From positions 643,621-707,620 of the forward strand of contig JACEEZ010002765.1 in NCBI GenBank assembly GCA_016584305.1: a DNA stretch of 64,000 bases, written 5' to 3'. Source of the DNA: Chionoecetes opilio. Taxonomy: Eukaryota; Arthropoda; Malacostraca; Decapoda; Majidae. Below, piece by piece: positions 52,188 to 59,696 of this stretch. The translations under genes and the position numbers were made by a program. A model generated the notes under the pieces. The model worked only from the letters and a program-made list of their open reading frames with translations, did not search any database and had not been told where the DNA came from. Position 1 is the first letter of the stretch. Every line of letters begins with the position of its first letter.

Positions 52188-55100
52188 GGAGGTCCCGAAG
52201 ATACGAGCAGTTAGGTTCCACCTGGCATACTCGTAAAGCGAAATCTCGTATAACGAAACACATAACCAATGGTAAAATATAGGTTTGGTTCCAGGACCCC
52301 ATCAATTAAAAAAACAAAAAAAACAAAAAACTTTTTTTCAAGCTAAAATAAACTATAGGAAACACAACAAACACACAGCGTCTATATTACCCACACTGTA
52401 CTACCTATTCTGTAGAAAAAGCATTCTGAAAGAGAAAATAGCACACATAATAACATAACTGCACATTAATTAAACATAAAACATGCATAACAAGCAAAAA
52501 AGACTTTGTAATGTATGGGACGCCACGTGATACAAGAGAAGGTAGTGTAGTGGTTCCAAGGTTGGGGCCCCACACCTGCTAATTACCCCTAAAGGTCAGG
52601 CCGCGCATATGCTTAATTACGCTTCAGGTCACGCCTTGCTAGGGGTGACCTGACTGCGGTCCCAAGGTTGGGGCCGCACACCTGCTAATTATCCCTAAAT
52701 GTCAGTCCGCGCCATATGCTTAATTACCCTTCAGGTCACGGCTTGCTAAGGGTGACCTCACTGGGGTCAACCAAATCCCCCTTTGTCCAGCCCGGGAGTG
52801 GTAGGGCGCGCATTTTGAACTTGATCATTTTACTCACCCCAGTTTGAATGTCGTATCATTGGATTTTCGATCTCGTATATTGAAAATAGACCCCAATTTA
52901 CACATCTCGTATCATCGGATTATCGTATACCGAATGCTCGTATAACGGGACCTCCCTGTATATATGTATATATAAATAGGCAGGATAAAAGCTCAGGACT
53001 TTCTTGTTGATGTAAAAAAAAGTCAAATAAATCAAGTATAGACGTCCAGCCTCTGGCCCCTTTGCTTTTGGCTCAGTTCTTGCGGCTGGAACGTGACAGC
53101 GTGCCACGTTCCAGCCAATTAACTCATTACGTGAATTACTCATTAAGTGCTTGTTTTACGCAAAAAGTTTGTTTCACAGACCCCCATTGATTTTGACAGC
53201 ACTACTTGGATGTCAAATTTCAGCTCAATCTGACAATAATTAGGAGTAGTTTATGCTAATTACTCATTAAGGGCTTGTTTTACGCAAAAAAATTCTTCCG
53301 ACGACCCCCATTGATTTTGACAGCACTACTTGCATGTCAAATTTCAGCTCAATCTGACAATATTTAGGAGTAGTTATACACTTTTTGGCGGAAACTTGGT
53401 TCCACGGGTCTTATGGTAAGCGGCAGCGAGCAAAGTTCGCTGCCAATAAATAAAATATAAATAGACAGAATACAAGCTTAGGACTTACTTGTTGATGTCA
53501 AAAAAAAAGGAAAAAGAAAAGAAAAGAATATAAACAGGCAGGATACAAGCTTAGGACTCACTTGTTGTCAAAAAAATCACAAATAAATAAATAGCATATA
53601 AACAGGCAGGATACAAGCTTAGGACTCACTTGTTGATGTCAAAAAAAGAAAAAAGAAAAAGGAAAAGAATATAAACAGGCAGGATACAAGCTTGGGCCTC
53701 ACTGGTTGATGTCAAAAACCCATAAATAAATAAATATAACATAAATAGGCAGAATACAAGCTTGAGACGTACTTGTTAAATAAATAATAAAATATATATA
53801 TGTATGGTAAATAAATAATAAAATATATATATGTATGGTAAATAAATAATAAAATATATATATATATATGTATGGTAAATAAATAATAAAATAAATATAT
53901 GTATGGTAATAAATAATAAAATATATATATATATATATATATACATACAGGGAGGTCCCGTTATACGAGCATTCGTTATACGAGAATCCGATGATACGAG
54001 ATGTGTAAATTAGGGTCTATTTTCAATATACGAGATCGAAAATCCAATGTTACGAGATTCAAACTGGGGTGAGTAAAATTACAAAGTTATTTACTAAAGT
54101 AAATTACAAGTTATTTACTAAAGTAAATTACAAGTTATTTACTAAAATTATAAACATTTACTGACTATATGATTTTACCTAAGGTTGTACGATAATCAAT
54201 CTGAAAATACCGCCAACTGGTCAACGACTGCTCGAGACTGGTATTAGCAGAGGTAGGAAGTCTCCAGGTTTGCTTATTATTGTTTGGTATGCTATGAAAT
54301 ATCATTTCTCTAGGTGAATGTAGACATATGATTGCATTTGGATGGATATCATTCATATATATGAGAAAAGAGATGAAATACAAGCAAGGGACTCATCCAC
54401 GTTTGGCAGGGCGGCCTTTGGCAGCAGCAGCAGCAGCATGAAGCCCGTGAGGTGGATATCAACACCACTAGACCAAGGGAGATAGATGTCTTTGGTAATA
54501 TTTAGTAGGGGAGCGAGAACCCCTTGAGGAATCCTATGATCCCTGGTGATATCCACCACTGGTGCTATCATAGGCGTGGGAGCTGACTTGTCTTCTTCAG
54601 GAAGGCACAGGTGAGGCGGATGACGGCGGGTTTTTACTCAAAAGTTTTGAGTGGCGGCTGGCCGCTGGAGCCGCCACCTCTTCCGCCACTATAAGTTTGG
54701 GCAGGCTTAAACGTCTTATTACTCGTTATTATACAACTTAGTGATTATGGTGAGATGTTATATACACGTGTCATTATCTAAATCAATGTAGCACCGTGTG
54801 TCACCTTAAATAAGGGTGATTTATAGATGTTATGATGAGGTGACTACTGGCGGGGCAGTGAGTGACGGAGAAATTCTTGCCGCGGCCCCACCGCCCCATA
54901 ACACAAAATATATTCACTATTTCAACCCACATACACACCTTCTAACACCAAAGCACTAGCAACACAGGCTTTTTACTTATATATCTTACAATCTGATACA
55001 TTAAAACTCCTTAAAACGCAAGCATTCCAAATAAAACGAGAATTAGTTTGGGATGACGAGGACAGAGGGCGGAGAGGCAGTCTGGCATGCCATTCTTGCC

Positions 55101-58100
55101 CCGAAATATGTCTCGCTGACTTGTGATTGGTCGAGAAGTTTTAAAAACAGTTTGTCATTGGCTGGTGACTGATGATGAGCTTGATGACATCATTTATGTT
55201 TTATGTTTAATTAATGTGCAGTTATGTTATTTTGTTTGCTATTTTCTCTTTCAAAATGGTTTTTCTACAGAATAGGTAGTTCAGTGTAGGTAATATAGAC
55301 GCTGTGTGTTTGTTGTGTTTGCTATAGTTTATTTTAGCTTGAAAAACATGTCTTTTTTTTTTTTTTTTTTCTTTTTAATTGATGGGGTCCTGGAACCAAA
55401 CCTATATTTTACCATTAGTTATGTGTTTCATTATACGAGATTTCGCTTTACGAGTATGCCAGGTGGAACCTAACTGCTCGTATCTTCGGGACCTCCCTGT
55501 ATATGGTAAATAAATAAATAGGTAAATATAAACAGGCAGAATAAAAGCTTAGGCCTCACTTGTTGACGTAAAAAAAAATAGATAAATAATAAAATAAAAT
55601 ATAAATAGCTAGGATAAAAGCCTTGTACTCACTTGTTGATGTCGTCGTAGCACGACTCACACACACGCACCTCCCTCTCAATGCCAAACTTAGGGATGGT
55701 GGAGGAGCGGCTGGAGCAGTCCCCACAGAACACTTGGCCACACGCGCGACAGTGGTGCTGCGAGGGGGGGAACACGGTAAAGCTTTATATCTCTGTCTGT
55801 CTGTCTGTGTCTGTTTGTCTGTCTGTCCCTCTCTCTCCCTCTCTGTCTGTCTGTTTCTCTCTCCATCTGTCTCTCTTTCTCCCTCTCTATCTGCCTGTCT
55901 GTCTCTTTCCATCTCTCTCTCTCTCTGTCTGTCTGTCTGTCTCTATCTCTTTCTCCCTCTCTATCTGCCTGTCTTTCTCTTTCCATCTCTCTCTGTCTGT
56001 CTGTCTGTCTGTCTGTCTCTATCTCTTTCTCCCTCTCTATCTGCCTGTCTGTCTCTTTCCATCTCTCTCTCTCTCTGTCTGTATGTCTGTCTCTATCTCT
56101 TTCTCCCTCTCTATCTGCCTGTCTTTCTCTTTCCATCTCTGTCTGTCTCTATCTCTTTCTCCCTCTCTATCTGCCTGTCTGTCTCTTTCCATCTCTCTCT
56201 CTCTGTCTGTCTGTCTCTCTATATTTCTCTCTGTCTAACCTCATAACCGTGTAACCTCAATAAGATATTATGGGAAAATCTGACGTTAAACAGAAAGATG
56301 GTGATGATGATGTCTGTCTGTCTGTCTGTCCTCTCTCTCTCTATATATATATATATGGATATCTCTCTCTCACACTCCATATCCATCTCTCTCTCACACC
56401 CCATCTCCACATCTCTTTCCCCTTTAATAATCTTTGCCAGCATCCTCTCGCCACCCACCTTGCGCCTCAGCATGGTGAACTGAGTGCGGCAGCGGTGACA
56501 ACACTCGCCATCGGCCCAGTCAGGCGCCCGGTCAGCAGTGAACATGGCATCACTCTCACTGACCGTAGGGAGGTGGTGGCCCTCTGCCTTCAAGATGTTG
56601 ACAGTGTCCTGGCGATTAGATAGAAAAGGAGATTATTAGGAGAGAATTATAAGGAGGGAATCAGGAGAAAGGAGAGACTGGGGGAGATTAGATGGCAAAG
56701 GAGATTTAGGAGAGAATTATAAGGAGGGAATTAGGAGAAAGGGGAGACGGTGCTCAGTGCAGTAAATACAAAGTCTCTCATGGGTTGTAAGCTCAGGTGA
56801 TGCTAGGTTCAATTGTTGTTGCCTTTATAAGACCATAAGAAAATAAGGAAGCTACAAGAGGCCGCGAGACCTACACGAGGTAGTTCCTGTTACTTAACAC
56901 TACCTACTACATCCACCTTTCATCCCCATCCATGAATTTATCCAGCCCCTTTTAAAGCTCTCTATTGACTCCGCACTGACCACCTGACGACTGAGTCCAT
57001 TCCAATCATTTACCACCCTATTTGTGAACCAGTTTTTCCATGGTCAATATCTGTTCTCTCTCAGGATATCCATGAGAGTGTCTAAGGTCACTAGGTATGC
57101 ACATGTATGGTCACTATAGTCTATTTTTCTTAACAAGGCAAAAAATCCATTCTATCTTAAGGTCTTATGCTTAAAATGATGCCTATATTTACCTGATAAT
57201 ATGGTTGACTATGATAAAATACAGCTGAAATTTAGAAGAAGCGTAGTATTCCCTTCTCCTGGCATCAAATAACAGTCAGTAAGCAGCAAGGGTCAGGATT
57301 TTTCGCCTCGTAAAAAGAACCAGAGTACATATACGTAATAGTTCCATTTTGTTTTACCTTTATAGTCAATAACTCTTCTCTCTTTTAAGATATCTATGTG
57401 TATGTGTATGGGCACTAGGTGTACATGTATGGTCAGTAAGTGTACATATACCTCTGGGCTTGGTGTGTTCCTGTCCTCCCAACTCATGCTGACACAAGTA
57501 TTGACAGACACAGGCGAGGGTGAAGCCATACATCCCTCCCATCACACCCACACACTCTGGCACTTTTTTGTCTTCATTGTTTTATTTACCTTCATATTCA
57601 AAGCAAAGAAATGTACTGTAGGTCTGTGATGCTACTACTGATGAAGGTATTTTAACCCCTTCACGTCCAGATCTTTTCTTTGCTATATAAAATTGTCTGT
57701 TGTTAGCCATAAAATTACGAAAAGTGACTGAACATACCAAATTAGTTAGACGACAAGGATTCAAACAGGTCGTATCTATAAAATATTGCTTATATTAATT
57801 AAAAATTGTCTAATGGTAGCCATATTACAATGGAAATTACGTTCTAGGGCTCAAGGGGTTACCTATGCAAAATATAACCAAGTAAGACAAATTGTATAAC
57901 AGTACCAGGTCGGATTTGAACCCCTGGATAGAGCGTTCACTCTGTCCATAATCACACTGTCCAGGGGGTTCTAATCTGACCTGGTACTGTTATACATTTG
58001 TCTTAATTGATAATATTTGTTGACTGTCCTGGCCGTGATAGATTAACCCCTTCACGCCCAGATCTTTCCTTTGCTATATAAAAGTGTTTGTTGTTAGCCA

Positions 58101-59664
58101 TAAAATTACGAAAAGTAACTGAATATACCAAATTAGTTTTTTTTTTTTTCTTCCCCCCATCTGTCCCTATTGCGCCTGTAGGCAGTGGTGATCCAGGGTT
58201 TGGATGGTAGGCTCTGGAGGCTCACTTGAGGGCTGTGATGGTTGGCCCTCGCCCGTAGTGGCGCAGGCAGGATTTTTATAGTGATGCCTGTGATTAGAGG
58301 CTCATGCCGCCCCACTGTGTCCTCCGATGCACTCGCAATCGAAGGTAGAGTTAATGGGCAGGGCATGTGGGTGTTCTTAGGTCACTCGACGGTGCAGAAA
58401 GGTTTAGGTTTTCGTCGGGGATCGAACTCGGGCCACCGAGAACGCCAGTCGGAGACGCTAACCACTCTGCTAATGCCTCCCCGAGTCGACATGGATACTA
58501 AACCGGTCATATCTATAAAAATATTGCTTATATTCACTAAAAATCATTTAATGGTAGTCAAACTACAATGGAAATTACGTTCTGGGCCTCAAGGGGCTAA
58601 GATTATATTTGTTGACTGTCCTGGCTGTGATAGATTAAAGTCGCTTGCTGCCCCTATCGAGATGAGGTTGGGGTGATAATATGTAGGGGTGCATATCATT
58701 ACCTTTATACCTGCTTATAGTGAGGTGGCTAAGACCCCCTCCTGTCCAGGGGTTCCAAGCCGACCTGGTACTGTTATGCTATGTTAAATATGTAACATAC
58801 TATGAAAGTATTTGATCTGCTTGGTACTATTTCATGTGCTCTCTTTGTACAGCAGTGTCTATATGCCTACATGTATATACAATATTTCCTTTCCTTTAGT
58901 ACTTAAGCTCACTCCCTCACGTCTGTATGTCATGTTGTCGTTGTGTGTTTTTTCTTTCTGTATGCCTTCGGGTGAAAATAAAATAATTTCTGTCGGACAT
59001 TTCAGAGATAATGAGTTTCTTCCCTTTCTCCATCTCACCTGCACAGCCATCACCATCAATTTAGGTTCATTGCAGAAAAATAGGGAGGTTAGATAGGTTC
59101 CGTTATACAAGTTGTCTTAAGAGTATATTTGTTGACTGTTCTGGCCGCGATAGATTAACCCCTTCACATCCAGATCTTTCCTCCGCCTTACCTGCACAGC
59201 CCTGTATTTAGCTTCGTTGCGGAAAGCGTAGACCCAAGTGGACAGCAGCAGCAGGATCTTCTTGCGCACCTCCTCGTTGGGGTTGGTGCGCAGGACCTCA
59301 TGCACCTGCTCCATCACCGCCCGACACGCCACCTGCTCGTGCACCGACTGGCCGCAGTTCTTCACCACCGACTCGAACACCTGCAGCGCCAGCAACACCA
59401 CATTGGGGTTGGTGTCCTTCAGGCGGCTCGTCAGGGACTGCACGGCGGCCTTGGGACTGGTGGTGACAGATAGATAGGTAGATATACGTAGATAGATAGA
59501 TAAATATAGATAGATAGATAGATATATAGATAGATATATAGATAGATAGATATAGATAGATAGATATAGATAGACAGATATACGTAGATAGATAGATAGA
59601 TATATAGATAGATATAGATAGATAGATAGATATAGATAGATAGATATAGATAGACAGATATACG

Positions 59665-59696
<32 letters not shown>

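Larger units (their letters stand above)
51771..55568 (-). repeat. Dispersed/tandem copies of the FYVE-exon 5' splice junction
   Basis: On plus, AGGACTCACTTGTTGATGTC (or a variant), preceded by GGCAGGATACAAGCTT and followed by A-rich, TAAATAAATA sequence, occurs near 51771, 51843, 51947, 52017, 52994, 53481, 53553, 53622, 53695, 53764 and 55550. The real junction is 55625-55642. On the HGS strand this is GACATCAACAA|GTGAGTCCT, the last 10 or so exon bases plus the donor. Two other mobile elements have since landed in the array. Confidence 0.88.

Noticed and set aside
55623..56246. Ser/Leu/Cys-rich frames on plus and Glu/Arg-rich frames on minus
   Set aside because: A (CTGT)/(CT)n microsatellite between FYVE exons. 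Only 55633-55757 on minus is coding.
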